A stretch of 64,000 nucleotides of DNA from assembly GCA_039944855.1 (NCBI GenBank), contig JBDUXZ010000022.1, forward strand, positions 62,001 to 126,000. Direction: 5' to 3'. A model generated the notes under the pieces. It was not told where the DNA came from and did not search any database. It was given only the letters and a program-made list of their open reading frames with translations. The position numbers were made by a program, and so were the translations under genes. This document shows, piece by piece, positions 1 to 8,588 of this stretch; position 1 is the first letter of the stretch, and the number at the start of each line of letters is the position of its first letter. Source of the stretch: Rhodothermales bacterium. GTDB lineage: Bacteria > Bacteroidota > Rhodothermia > Rhodothermales > JANQRZ01.

Positions 1-864
1 GAGCGTCATGCCCGGCATGGCCTGCATCCCCTCTACGACGCGCTTCTCCGTAACGGTGCCGCTCGCGGGCGCGTAGATCGTGAGCGTCCGCGTGACCTCG
101 CCCGTCGATCCGAGCCGTTCGATCTGCGCCGGGCTGATGTCGAAGAGGAGGAGCCGCCGGCGGGCCGCCTCAACGACGCGGTCGCCGTCGCTGCCCATGA
201 GCTCGCGGCTGCGGAGGGCGAGGAGGTACTCCTCCTGCGTCGAGACGAGCTGGGGGCTGTAGAGCGCGAGGAGCGGCTGCCCCGCCCGGACGCGGTCGCC
301 CTCGGCGTCGACGTAGAGCTCCTCGACCCAGCCTCCGATCTTGAGGCTGACGGCCTCGCGGGCGCGGTCGCTCGCTTCGAATACGCCCGTCGTGCGGAGG
401 TCGCGGCTGATCGTCTGGACCTCGACGGGCGTCGTCCGCACGCCGATGTTCTGCATCGTCACGGGGTCGATCTGGACGGTGCCCTCCTCCGCCCCGCTGA
501 CCGAGACGGGCTGGAGGTCCATCCCGCAGATGGGGCACTGCCCCGGCTCGTCCTCGACGATCCACGGGTGCATCCCCGACTGGTAGACGATCCCGTCGCC
601 GTCGAGGTCTTTGGCCGCGAGGCCGCCCGCCGAGGCCGCCGCTTCGCCGGCCGCGTCGCCGGGCGCTGCAGCGGGCGGAGCTTCGCCGACGGCGTCGCTG
701 GCGTTGCCCTTGAAGAGGGTCCACGCGAGCCCGACGGCAATGAGGAGCACGACGAGCGCGCCCATGGTGATGAGGCCCTTGCGGCGCGAGCGCGGCGATT
801 CGGGTTTGTCGTAAGGAGAGCGCTCGGGCGGAGCCACGGGCGGCGTGGGAGTCTGCGTCTTCAT
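1..864 (-). CDS. RND efflux periplasmic adaptor subunit (CusB/CzcB-like), 3' end outside window
   Basis: This is the membrane-fusion (adaptor) subunit that links an inner-membrane RND metal pump to its TolC-like channel. The visible 288 residues show an N-terminal membrane anchor (about 32-50), an Ala/Gly-rich linker, a heavy-metal-binding-domain-like segment containing GMHP and CPICGMDLQP, then the first barrel-sandwich half (GGWVEELYVDAEGDRVRAGQ) and the start of the helical hairpin. In the usual form of the metal-binding segment the first cysteine sits just before MHP; here that place is Ser-Gly, so one ligand is missing. The ATG overlaps the stop of the upstream channel gene as ATGA, so the two are translationally coupled. 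The C-terminus and the expected pump gene lie beyond position 1. Metal specificity cannot be read from this part alone; the upstream operator suggests copper. Confidence 0.93.
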   Translation of the reverse strand, partial: MKTQTPTPPVAPPERSPYDKPESPRSRRKGLITMGALVVLLIAVGLAWTLFKGNASDAVGEAPPAAAPGDAAGEAAASAGGLAAKDLDGDGIVYQSGMHPWIVEDEPGQCPICGMDLQPVSVSGAEEGTVQIDPVTMQNIGVRTTPVEVQTISRDLRTTGVFEASDRAREAVSLKIGGWVEELYVDAEGDRVRAGQPLLALYSPQLVSTQEEYLLALRSRELMGSDGDRVVEAARRRLLLFDISPAQIERLGSTGEVTRTLTIYAPASGTVTEKRVVEGMQAMPGMTL

Positions 865-2204
865 CGGAGTCGGGGGTCTTCGGGGAGGGCGGGGGCATTC
901 GTGGTGCCTTCGGCGAGGTCGAGGAGCGCGGTCCCACCGAGGGCGCGCTCCAGCCGGGCCGTGGCGTCGAGGTAGCGGCCGAGGGCTTCTTCGAGCCCGA
1001 GCTGGACCTGGAAGCGGGAGCGCTCGGCGTCGAGGAAGGCGACGTAGTCGGCCTCGCCGGTGGTGTAGGCGGCGAGCACGCTCTCGACGGTGGCCTGGGC
1101 CTGTGGGAGGAGGCGGTCGCGGAAGAGCGCGAGCGTCTCGGCCTCGCGGCGCGCAGCGTAGGCGACGTCGGCGAGCTCGGTCGTGATGGCCGTCTCGAGG
1201 GCGTCCTGCCGGGCCTCGACCTGGGCGGCGCGGAGGCGGGCCTGGTCGAGCCGGGCCCTCAGGCGCCCCCGCTGGAGGGGGATCTTCGCCGAGAGCATGA
1301 CCGCGAGCGCGTCGGTGCCGTCGGCCGTCGGCGGCATGGCACGCTCCGTCACGTCGAAGTACGTGACGCCGACGCCGAGGTCGGGGTAGAAAGCCTTCCG
1401 GGCGAGGGCCACGTCAGCCTCGGCCTGCTCGGCCGCCGCGTCGAGGGCCTGGACCTCGGGGCGGAGCCGGAGGGCGACGTCGGCGAGGGCGGTCTCGGCG
1501 CTCGGCAGCGGCGGGGGCGCGAGCACGACGGCGTCGGCGAAAACGAGGCCGGGGCGGTCGGTGAGGCGGGCGAGCGTCTGGAGCGCGGCCTCGCGCCGGG
1601 CGTCGAGGTCGAGGAGGCGAGCCCCCAGCCGCTCCTCTTCGAGCCCCACCTGGAGCACGGCCCCCTGCGGCCCACGGCCCACCTCGTAGCGGACGGCGGC
1701 GGCCTCGGTGAACGCGTCGAGGCGCTCGCGGAAGGTGCGGATGAGGGCGTCGGTGCGCTGGAGCTGGTAGAGCGCGTAGTAGGCGCGCTTGACCTGGAGC
1801 GCGAGGTCGAGCGCGAGCGCGTCGGCCTCGTACCCCGCGACCTCGGCGGAGAGGTCGGCCGCGCGTTCGCGGAGGGGGAGCGTGCCGGGCCACGGCATCA
1901 TCTGCTCGACGCGCCACTGCGTCCGCTGCGCGCCGAGCGCGGTCACGAGCGGGTACGGGAACGCCGTCACCGAAACGGTCGGGTCCGGGAGCGCGCCGAC
2001 CTGAGCGCCGGTCTGGGCGCGGGCGGCGGCTTCGAGCCGGGCGGCGCGGAGCGTGGGGTTCGCCTCGGCGACCTCGGCGAGGAGGTCGCCCAAGCGGAGC
2101 GTGGTGGTGTCGGGGGCCTGGGCCCGGGCGTCGCCGGAGAAGGCGGTGCCGAGGGTGAGGGCGCAGGCCAGCAGCGCCGAGCGTGCTGCGCGAGGTAGAG
2201 CCAT
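861..2204 (-). CDS. TolC family outer-membrane channel (CusC-like)
   Basis: 447 residues, normal for the family. It begins with a signal peptide (Ala/Leu-rich core, likely cut after the ARAQA stretch), followed by two long helical repeats typical of OEP/TolC proteins. Signs of the family are NPTLRAARLEAAARAQ near residue 50, LPDPTVSV just after it, and the second-repeat counterpart RPEVQALDAAAEQAEADV. It would form the trimeric tunnel of the tripartite efflux pump. The start chosen is the ATG that directly precedes the signal peptide; a longer frame upstream adds non-signal residues. It lies 81 bp downstream of the small Cys protein gene and overlaps the adaptor gene by 4 bp. Order: small Cys protein, channel, adaptor, then presumably the pump. 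Confidence 0.93.
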   Translation of the reverse strand: MALPRAARSALLACALTLGTAFSGDARAQAPDTTTLRLGDLLAEVAEANPTLRAARLEAAARAQTGAQVGALPDPTVSVTAFPYPLVTALGAQRTQWRVEQMMPWPGTLPLRERAADLSAEVAGYEADALALDLALQVKRAYYALYQLQRTDALIRTFRERLDAFTEAAAVRYEVGRGPQGAVLQVGLEEERLGARLLDLDARREAALQTLARLTDRPGLVFADAVVLAPPPLPSAETALADVALRLRPEVQALDAAAEQAEADVALARKAFYPDLGVGVTYFDVTERAMPPTADGTDALAVMLSAKIPLQRGRLRARLDQARLRAAQVEARQDALETAITTELADVAYAARREAETLALFRDRLLPQAQATVESVLAAYTTGEADYVAFLDAERSRFQVQLGLEEALGRYLDATARLERALGGTALLDLAEGTTNAPALPEDPRLR

Positions 2205-2285
2205 GATGCTAATGATCTGAAAGAGAAGGCCACAGGACGGGCGGCAGCGGCGCGTGTGCACCGACTGCCGGAGTACCGGGGCCGA

Positions 2286-2717
2286 TCAGATCAGCAGGAC
2301 CGAGAGCGCGAGGTGAGACCGGACGGGCAGAGGTGGCCCTCCGGTGTCGGCCAGAGCGGGCCGGGCGGGCGGGGCTTCCACGACCTCCGCCCAGAGCGTG
2401 GCGACGACGGCGACCAGCGCTGCGTCTGCACGGGGTGCCGCTGGGGCGACGACGGCAGCGCTCTCAGCGGGCACGGCCGGGGCGACCACGCAGCAGGCGT
2501 CGCCGGCGGGAGACTCCTCGGAAGGGGACTCGGGGTGACCGGGGCAGTGGTCCCCGCAGCAGGGGTGCGCCTGCTCCGTCACGGCCGCTTCCATCATCGC
2601 CGCGTGCTGAGCGTCCCCCATGCAGAGGTGATTCAGCAGCGGCCCCGCGCTCGTCAGCACGAGTGCGAGGGCGAGCAGCGCAGGAACGAGGCGGTATGTG
2701 AGCGGCGTGTATGGCAT
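2286..2717 (-). CDS. small exported Cys-rich protein heading the left RND operon
   Basis: 143 residues from the ATG; GTG and TTG codons 3 and 12 bp upstream are alternative starts. A hydrophobic N-terminus (YRLVPALLALALVL) suggests export. It is followed by a Cys/His/Met cluster (HLCMGDAQHAAMM, then HPCCGDHCPGH) and a second Cys pair (DACCVV), then a long Ala/Val/Pro stretch and the ending SVLLI. I do not recognise a named family. In composition and position it resembles the small CopL/CzcI-type proteins that precede metal-efflux operons in proteobacteria. A protein with the same architecture and ending heads the right-hand RND operon at 58819. A periplasmic metal-binding or sensory role is inferred. 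The copper-box-like dyad at 2765-2784 lies about 50 bp upstream. Confidence 0.7.
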   Translation of the reverse strand: MPYTPLTYRLVPALLALALVLTSAGPLLNHLCMGDAQHAAMMEAAVTEQAHPCCGDHCPGHPESPSEESPAGDACCVVAPAVPAESAAVVAPAAPRADAALVAVVATLWAEVVEAPPARPALADTGGPPLPVRSHLALSVLLI

Positions 2718-2764
2718 CACGGAGACCAAGGTACCAATGGTATCGGCAGCCGATCCCGCTCCTT

Positions 2765-2784
2765 ACCTTAGTTCTCCTTAAGGT
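2765..2784 (-). promoter_or_regulatory. predicted metal-responsive operator (dyad copy 1)
   Basis: Perfect inverted repeat ACCTTA-N8-TAAGGT (20 bp). It lies between the end of the ABC1-kinase gene and the start of the small Cys protein gene that heads the left RND operon, about 50 bp upstream of that start. Four more copies with identical spacing occur in the window. The layout resembles MerR-family operators or the boxes bound by CusR/CopR-type response regulators; which regulator binds is not known. Confidence 0.65.
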
Positions 2785-2840
2785 TGGAGCCCGCATCTCG
2801 TTTCCCGCATCAAGAAGCGAAGAAGGGGCGGAAGAGGTCG

Positions 2841-4919
2841 TCACTGGCGGGGCATCGTGTCCAGCACCCACCGGAAGTCGCACACCGGAGCGCCGATGGC
2901 GAGGGTGCCGGTGCGTTCGAGCCGCCCGCCCCACTGCTCGGCCAGCGGGAAGTCGAGCCGGCAGAAGGTGGCGTAGCAGAGGTCGCCCTCGCCGTGCCGC
3001 AGGAAGTACTCGGCCACCGGGCACCGCAGGCAGTCGAACGCGACGACAGCCTGCCCCGCACCAGCGGGGTGCTCTCCCCCCTCTACGTCGCGCCACTGGT
3101 AGGCGGGCGGGCCGAAGGGGAAGCCGCGGAAGAGCCGCGTGGCGACCTCCATCTTCTTGCGGGGGTCGTCCGTGAACGCGCTCGCGACGAGGAACGGCCC
3201 CTCCCCCATCCGGGTGTAGACGAGCCAGCCGATCTCGTAGATGAGCTCCCGCGCCTCCTCCGGGCTGTGCCCCGCCGCCACGAGGGCCTGGTTCATCGCC
3301 CGCACGGCCCCGGCCAGGTGGAGGATGAACGTGGGGCCGATCTGGTCTAGCACAGGGATGTCCGGCTCGATCTCGCCATAGCGCCGCCACCCCGCGTCGA
3401 GAAGCGCCTCGACCTCGGCATCTGCGTGGCGGCGGCGGAGCACCGTCCGCGCGCTCGGGTCCACGACGGCGCGGAGGAGGCCGGCCCCCTGTTCGACCTC
3501 TCGAAGGCGGGCTAGCAGCCCGTCGAGCATTTCGCCCCACAGCGGACCGCCCTCGACCTCTTCGCGGAACGGGTCGCGAGCATCGGGGGGCAGGATCTCG
3601 CCCGTCAGCAGGAGTTCGGGGAGGAGCTGCCCGGCGTGGTGCCGGAGCCGCCGTGCATCGGTGGCGCGCCGGGCGAAGGCCCGCCCGATGACGGGCCGCG
3701 TAACCCGGTCGAAGTGGAGGTCCGGCGCGAGGGTGAACGTGAGCGCCTCGGCCGTCGTGATGGCCTTGGCGTGGAGGAGGAGGCTGCTCGGGAAGACGAA
3801 TCCGTGGCGGTAGCCGCTGGCGATCATCTCCAGGTAGACCTGCGTGATCGTCGTCTCGGAAAGGACGGAGCGGTAGAACCGCTCGGCGAGCCGCTCGAAG
3901 TCGGCGAAGAAGGCGGCCTCGTCGGCGCCGGGCAGCGGGCGCGTCTGCCGCGTGAAGTGGTAGAACGCCCGCCGCGTCTGTCGCTGGACGACGGCGAGCC
4001 AGTAGAGGACGAAGTGGTCGCGCTCGGCCTCGCTCAGCGCCCCGACCATCCCGAAGTCGAGGAGCGTGATCGTGCCGTCCTCGCCGAAGAAGACGTTGCC
4101 GGGGTGGAGGTCGGCGTGGAAGAGGCCGTCGGTGACGAACATCTGCATCTGCACGGCGATGAGCCGCTCGACGAGCCGCTCGCGTACCGACGGGGTGAGG
4201 CGCTCGGTGGCGTCCTTCAGCCGGAGCCCCTCGGCTCGCTCCATCGTCAGGACGCCGGGGGCGGTGTAGTCCCAGAACACCTCCGGGATCATGAGCCCCT
4301 CCCACCCGGCGAAGTTGCGCCGGAAGCGGTCCATCGTGCGGCCCTCCTCGGCGAAGTCGAGTTCGCGGAGCGTGTAGCGCCGGAACTCGGAAAAGAACTC
4401 CACGAGGTTCGCCCGCTGCGCGCGGCGTGGCGAGAGCCGGGCGAGCCACCCGACGAGACGGCCGAGCACGGTCATGTCGGTGCGCATCCGCTCGCGGATG
4501 CCGGGGCGCTGCACCTTGACGGCGACGCGCTCGCCGCCCGGAAGGACGGCGAAGTGGACCTGCGCCAGCGAGGCCGACGCCACGGGTTCGGGATCGAACG
4601 AGCGGAACGCCGTCTCCACGCTGCGGCCGAGCTCGCGCTCGACGACGGTGCGGACCTCGGCGAAGGGGAACTGTGGCACGCGCTCCTGGAGCACTTCGAG
4701 CGCGACGACGTACTCGGCGGGGAGCACGTCGGGCCGGGTGCTGAGGACCTGGCCGAGCTTGACGAACGTCGGTCCCAGGTCGAGCAGCGCGGCCACGAAC
4801 CGCTCGGGCACGTCGAGCCGTGCGGCCCGCTCCTCCGGGCTCAGCCGGACGAAGCGGCGGTAGGCGCGGAGCTGCGCGAGGGCTGTCCGCACGATAGGGA
4901 GCAGGCGTCGAAGGCTCAT
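2841..4919 (-). CDS. ABC1/UbiB-family atypical kinase fused to a C-terminal ATC-hydrolase-like domain
   Basis: 692 residues. The first ~440 carry the ABC1/AarF/UbiB signatures: the KLGQ motif (54-57), the Ala-rich loop ASASLAQVH (114-122), VAVKVQRPG (132-140), HADLHPGN (268-275) and LLDFGMVG (286-293). ABC1 proteins are atypical ATPases or kinases tied to quinone and lipid metabolism. The last ~160 residues (from about 530) do not belong to ABC1. They hold spaced cysteines (630, 633, 648, 653, 680) and the block IGAPVCDFRW, which match the ATC-hydrolase-like family usually found as a stand-alone protein. I infer a domain fusion; its function is unknown. No membrane helices are obvious at the C-terminus, unlike the second ABC1 gene at 8589. 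It is followed downstream by the left RND operon, which appears to have its own promoter. Confidence 0.9.
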   Translation of the reverse strand: MSLRRLLPIVRTALAQLRAYRRFVRLSPEERAARLDVPERFVAALLDLGPTFVKLGQVLSTRPDVLPAEYVVALEVLQERVPQFPFAEVRTVVERELGRSVETAFRSFDPEPVASASLAQVHFAVLPGGERVAVKVQRPGIRERMRTDMTVLGRLVGWLARLSPRRAQRANLVEFFSEFRRYTLRELDFAEEGRTMDRFRRNFAGWEGLMIPEVFWDYTAPGVLTMERAEGLRLKDATERLTPSVRERLVERLIAVQMQMFVTDGLFHADLHPGNVFFGEDGTITLLDFGMVGALSEAERDHFVLYWLAVVQRQTRRAFYHFTRQTRPLPGADEAAFFADFERLAERFYRSVLSETTITQVYLEMIASGYRHGFVFPSSLLLHAKAITTAEALTFTLAPDLHFDRVTRPVIGRAFARRATDARRLRHHAGQLLPELLLTGEILPPDARDPFREEVEGGPLWGEMLDGLLARLREVEQGAGLLRAVVDPSARTVLRRRHADAEVEALLDAGWRRYGEIEPDIPVLDQIGPTFILHLAGAVRAMNQALVAAGHSPEEARELIYEIGWLVYTRMGEGPFLVASAFTDDPRKKMEVATRLFRGFPFGPPAYQWRDVEGGEHPAGAGQAVVAFDCLRCPVAEYFLRHGEGDLCYATFCRLDFPLAEQWGGRLERTGTLAIGAPVCDFRWVLDTMPRQ

Positions 4920-4964
4920 GGGGTGGCTTTCGCGGACAGGTGATGGCGCTACGAGTGCGGAGGG

Positions 4965-6296
4965 TCAGAAGCTGATGGCGGCCTCGACGACGACTCCGCT
5001 GAACTCGGCCCCCTCGAACTGGGCGTTGCTGATGTAGGCCTCGCCGTCGTAGGACTGGTTCACGTACTCGACCTTCGCGAGGACGTTGTTCGTGAGGAAC
5101 CAGCCGCCGCCCACGTTGAACCGCCTGATCTCCTGCTTCGGCCCGTCTTCGACCCGCTCACCGTTGACGGTGTTGTACCGGCCGCCGACGTAGAAGTCGC
5201 GCTCCGGGCCGAACCGGACGAGCAGCTCGCCGCCGAGTTGCGTGAACGCGCCGCGGTTGACCATACCCGAGGCCAGCTCGACCTCGCCCCCGCCCATGCT
5301 CCGCTCGAACACGCCGAAGAACTCGACGCCCACGTTGTCCGCCACGTCGTACTGCACGAACGGGTTGATCTGGAACGCCGTCTGGTACGGGAAGCTGGGG
5401 TTGAAGCGGGGCAGGAAGTTGTTAGGGTCTTCGCCCGCGAGCTGGAGGATGTTGTAGTACCGGGCGCCGGCGCGGTCGCCGCCGTAGAGGTAATCGCGCG
5501 TGCCGTCCGCCGTGCTGTGGTACACGGACCCTGTCAGGCGGGCGCGGAGCAGGTCGCTGACCTGGCTGTCGTAGCCCAGCTTGCCGTATACCGCGACGCC
5601 GTTGTCCCCCGAGACCGGGCTCTGGTTGAGGCGACCGTTCGAGAGGCCAGCGACGCCGATGAATCCGTCCTTCAGCACGGTCACTTCCGCGAACGGCTCC
5701 GTGGTGAAGGAGTCCATGAGGTAGTTGCCGACGAACGGGTTGTACATCACGGCGGCATTGTCGGAGCGGCGGAAGTGGGTATCGCCGTAGTTGATCTCGT
5801 CCATGCCGAAGCGGAACCGTGCGACGTCCATCACGCCCGAGAGGAAGTCCTCCTTGAGGAAGTCGAGGTTGTCGACCTGGAAGTAGCCCCCTTTGACGTA
5901 GGCCTCGGTGTGGTTGCGTGAGGAGAGGTAGGTGCGGAGGTGCATCCGCATCCCATCGGCGATCTGGACGTCGAGGTTGAGGTTCGCCGTCGGCAGCGCG
6001 AAGTTGGGCGCGAGGTCGACGAGGTTTAGCGAATCGTTCGACTGGCTCAGGCCCTGGAACTGGATGGCGAAGTCGCCGCCGACGTGGACTTTGAGGCCGT
6101 CAAACGGCACGCCGACCTCGATGCCGCCGCGTGACGTGTAGGCCTGCTTGGGAACCTCGAACACGTTGAGGCCCGCCTGGCCCGGCGGGCGGTAGTACTG
6201 CAAGTCGTTGGTGTAGCGCAGGTCCGTGGCCGGCTGCGCAAAGGCGCTCCCCGAAAGGAGCAAGAGCGAGAGGAGAAGAGTCCAGTGGCGTGTCAT
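4965..6296 (-). CDS. outer-membrane beta-barrel porin, OprO/OprP-like
   Basis: 443 residues: signal peptide (LLLSLLLLSGSAFAQ), then alternating hydrophobic and polar strands and a C-terminal aromatic end (VVVEAAISF), the usual signal for barrel assembly. Internal features such as the FRFGMDEINYGDTHFRR region and the long run of paired strands resemble the phosphate-selective porin O/P superfamily. No specific ligand can be deduced. The start chosen is the ATG immediately before the signal peptide; another ATG 15 bp upstream is possible. It lies 45 bp upstream of the ABC1 fusion gene and 60 bp downstream of the YceI gene on the same strand, so the three could be co-transcribed. Confidence 0.75.
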   Translation of the reverse strand: MTRHWTLLLSLLLLSGSAFAQPATDLRYTNDLQYYRPPGQAGLNVFEVPKQAYTSRGGIEVGVPFDGLKVHVGGDFAIQFQGLSQSNDSLNLVDLAPNFALPTANLNLDVQIADGMRMHLRTYLSSRNHTEAYVKGGYFQVDNLDFLKEDFLSGVMDVARFRFGMDEINYGDTHFRRSDNAAVMYNPFVGNYLMDSFTTEPFAEVTVLKDGFIGVAGLSNGRLNQSPVSGDNGVAVYGKLGYDSQVSDLLRARLTGSVYHSTADGTRDYLYGGDRAGARYYNILQLAGEDPNNFLPRFNPSFPYQTAFQINPFVQYDVADNVGVEFFGVFERSMGGGEVELASGMVNRGAFTQLGGELLVRFGPERDFYVGGRYNTVNGERVEDGPKQEIRRFNVGGGWFLTNNVLAKVEYVNQSYDGEAYISNAQFEGAEFSGVVVEAAISF

Positions 6297-6356
6297 GGGG
6301 GTGAGGGTCATGGGTGATGAGGACGGATCGAGTCGGAAGCTGGAAGCAAGGCCTGC

Positions 6357-6938
6357 TTAGTTCGAGCCGAGGGGACTGACGGTGACGTCGAAGTAGACCG
6401 TGACCTCGTCTCGGGTCTTGAGCGTGCCGAGGAGGACGGTCGGCGGGTCGATGCCGAAATCCGTCATCAGGAGGGTGTGCTGGCCGGTGAAGCGGAAGCG
6501 GCCGTCGTCCAGTGCCTTGCCCTTGACGGTCATCTGCGCGGGACCTATGGTTCCAGAGATCGTGAGCCGGCCGGTCGTGCGGATCGTGGTCCACCCGTCG
6601 GCCTCCGGTGCACCGAGCGTCGCGCTCGTGAGCGTGTAGCGGATCGGCGTCTGGCCGAGCGCGTCGCGCAGATGGCGGTTCATCGTGCCGTTGCCGCAGT
6701 CGATGCTCTGCACCGGGATCGTCACGATCGTGCCGCCGAGCGAGGTCAGGTCGGTGCCTTCCACGTCGGCGTCGAGCGTGCCGGCGAACTGCCCGACCTG
6801 GCAGTCCCAGTCGCGGATCGACGAGGTGCCCTCGACCCAGATCTGGCCGCTGCGGTCAAAAGTGAAAGAATCGGAGGCCCAGCCCGCTGCGCCGAGGACG
6901 AGGAGGGCGAGGGTGGGGATGAGGAGGGAGCGTGTCAT
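6357..6938 (-). CDS. YceI family exported lipocalin-like protein
   Basis: 193 residues with a signal peptide (SLLIPTLALLVLGAAGWA). The body shows the YceI pattern: an opening FDRSGQIWVEGTSSIRDWDC, a central strand with MNRHLRDAL (the family's usual M..HL... segment before the bound-lipid pocket), and the end block GTLKTRDEVTVYFDVTVSP. YceI proteins form an eight-stranded barrel that binds isoprenoid-type lipids in the periplasm. Two cysteines (WDCQV and IDCGN) could form a disulfide. The ATG next to the signal peptide was chosen. The 109 bp upstream, before the ferredoxin gene, may hold a promoter but shows no clear motif. Confidence 0.82.
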   Translation of the reverse strand: MTRSLLIPTLALLVLGAAGWASDSFTFDRSGQIWVEGTSSIRDWDCQVGQFAGTLDADVEGTDLTSLGGTIVTIPVQSIDCGNGTMNRHLRDALGQTPIRYTLTSATLGAPEADGWTTIRTTGRLTISGTIGPAQMTVKGKALDDGRFRFTGQHTLLMTDFGIDPPTVLLGTLKTRDEVTVYFDVTVSPLGSN

Positions 6939-7047
6939 GGGAGGGTTGGGAAAGGTGGGGGGGTCGGGAGACGCCGGGGTTCCACCGCAGCGTTCGATCC
7001 AAGAACCCATGCGGCCATCTCAGCGTGGGGTGATTTTCTCGGTGGGG

Positions 7048-7422
7048 TCAGGACGCCGGCTCGTCCGGCACGTCGTCATCCCACGTCAGGATGTCGGCCT
7101 CGGAGCGGGGGCGATCAGCGCACGAGAGGTCCGACGCCGGGGGCGACCCGGGCCGCTTCTCGGTGAGGTTGTGGCCGAGCGCCTGCCAGCGGGGCGCGAG
7201 GTAGGCGTTCCACTCGGCGTAGTGCGCCCACGTCTCGGGCAGCTCGTCCTCGGGGTAGATCGCCTCGACGGGGCACGCCGGGACGCAGGCGTTGCAGTCG
7301 ATGCACTCGTCGGGGTGGATGGCGATGAAGTTCGGCCCGACGTAGAAGCAGTCCACGGGGCAGACCTCGACGCAGTCGGTGAAGGTGCAGCCCACGCAGG
7401 GCTCGGCGACGACGTAGGCCAT
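7048..7422 (-). CDS. fdxA: 7Fe ferredoxin (FdxA type, 3Fe-4S/4Fe-4S)
   Basis: 124 residues, slightly longer than the usual ~107. The N-terminal half carries C9, C12, C17, C21 and C25 and the second block C40, C43, C46, C50 ([12 protein letters not shown]), the pattern of seven-iron ferredoxins with one 3Fe-4S and one 4Fe-4S cluster. After about residue 60 comes the conserved tail ([15 protein letters not shown]), then a non-conserved acidic extension. It would act as a low-potential electron carrier in the cytoplasm. It sits just downstream of the GAPDH gene, separated by that gene's terminator hairpin. Confidence 0.93.
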   Translation of the reverse strand: MAYVVAEPCVGCTFTDCVEVCPVDCFYVGPNFIAIHPDECIDCNACVPACPVEAIYPEDELPETWAHYAEWNAYLAPRWQALGHNLTEKRPGSPPASDLSCADRPRSEADILTWDDDVPDEPAS

Positions 7423-7467
7423 GAGAGCAAATAGGTTGAAGAACAGACGATGTGCGGCACCCCGGCC

Positions 7468-7507
7468 GGTGCCCGAGCCGGGTCACGCGGCGACCGGCTC
7501 GGGCACC
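7468..7507 (-). terminator. hairpin overlapping the GAPDH stop codon
   Basis: Perfect 14-bp stem (GGTGCCCGAGCCGG paired with its complement) with a 12-nt loop. The 5' arm on the minus strand lies in the last codons of the GAPDH gene. No U-tract follows, so either factor-dependent termination or mRNA stabilisation is possible. Confidence 0.55.
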
Positions 7508-8541
7508 AGCCGCGCGGTAATGCCGAGGGCTGCGTTGGTCTTGCGGATGGATGCCGCCCCGTCCCCCTCGATTTCCGCGAGGGCCCGGATGGCGTCGATG
7601 GTCTCGGGGATGACGATGGCCTGGTTGTCGACCATGTAGGCGTAAAACGCCTCGTCGCCCTGCACCGTCAGCATATCCTCCCAGAGCGCCACTTCGTAGA
7701 GGTTGTCGTGCGGGCGGCCGAGGTCGGCCATGAGCTCCTTGACGGTGTTGAGCGCCGTCAGTCCGTCGGCCATGCGGATGAAGGCGATGCGCGACGAGGT
7801 GCGGAAGGCGTCGAGCACCTCGTCCTTCGAGGCCTCGCGCGTGAGCTGGACCGTCCAGTAGTGGAGGTGGGCGAGCGTCTCGGGCACTTTGACGGCCATC
7901 GTCACCACGTCGAGCTCGGGGTCGACGGTCTGGGCGTCGGGACCCTGGTGGCTCGGAATCTCCGGCTCGGGGACGAGCGTGTTCATGATGCCGCCGAGGT
8001 GGCTCTCCCACGGGTCGGTGGCGCGGCGGAGCAGCGTCCCCCGCGCCCGCTTCAGGAGGCCGGCCCGCTTGAGCGCCGAGAGCGTGCGGACGGTCGAGGT
8101 CGTGTTGCACGAGACGACGCGCGTGCTGTCGCGGCCGAGGGCGGTGTCGTAGTTGTTCTCGGCGGTGAACGAGTGCCCGGTGACGGCGTGCTTCTCGCCG
8201 CCCTGCACGATGAACTTGATCCCGCGATCGCGGTAGCGCTCGACGTTCTGCGCGGCCACTTTCTTCGGCGTGCAGTCCACGACGATATCGGCGTCGTCGA
8301 GGAGATCGTCGAGGGTGCCGGCGGGGTCGAGGCCGGCGTCGTCCATCGCGCGGACGTGCTCGGGCGTGGCCCCGTAGAGCGGGTAGCCCTTTGCGCGGGC
8401 GACGGTGACGCGCCAGTCCGTCGCCACGTCGGCGACGCCGGCGAGGGTCATGTCGTCCTGCGCCGCCACGGCGTCGGCAACGCGCTTGCCGATGACGCCG
8501 TAGCCGTTGACGGCTACGCGGACGTTCTGTGAGTCAGTCAT
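7483..8541 (-). CDS. type II (archaeal-type) glyceraldehyde-3-phosphate dehydrogenase
   Basis: 352 residues. The N-terminal Rossmann motif is GYGVIGKRVA (13-22) and the active-site block is VSCNTTST with the catalytic cysteine at 145, both characteristic of the archaeal GAPDH family rather than the usual bacterial GapA. It catalyses phosphorylating oxidation of glyceraldehyde-3-phosphate, typically with NAD or NADP. The start is the ATG before TDSQNVRVAV; upstream in-frame sequence is low-complexity leader. It is followed by a perfect hairpin and the ferredoxin gene and preceded at 47 bp by an ABC1-kinase gene. Archaeal-type GAPDH in bacteria is uncommon and suggests acquisition by transfer. 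Confidence 0.9.
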   Translation of the reverse strand: MTDSQNVRVAVNGYGVIGKRVADAVAAQDDMTLAGVADVATDWRVTVARAKGYPLYGATPEHVRAMDDAGLDPAGTLDDLLDDADIVVDCTPKKVAAQNVERYRDRGIKFIVQGGEKHAVTGHSFTAENNYDTALGRDSTRVVSCNTTSTVRTLSALKRAGLLKRARGTLLRRATDPWESHLGGIMNTLVPEPEIPSHQGPDAQTVDPELDVVTMAVKVPETLAHLHYWTVQLTREASKDEVLDAFRTSSRIAFIRMADGLTALNTVKELMADLGRPHDNLYEVALWEDMLTVQGDEAFYAYMVDNQAIVIPETIDAIRALAEIEGDGAASIRKTNAALGITARLVPEPVAA

Positions 8542-8588
8542 GGGAATTCCTCTCGGTGATTGGGGTGGTTGATGAGGGTGAACGGAAA

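Noticed and set aside
2464-4449. Minus-strand frame overlapping the ABC1 fusion in another phase
   Set aside because: Low-complexity Arg/Ala/Pro product, no signatures; the ABC1 frame has all motifs.
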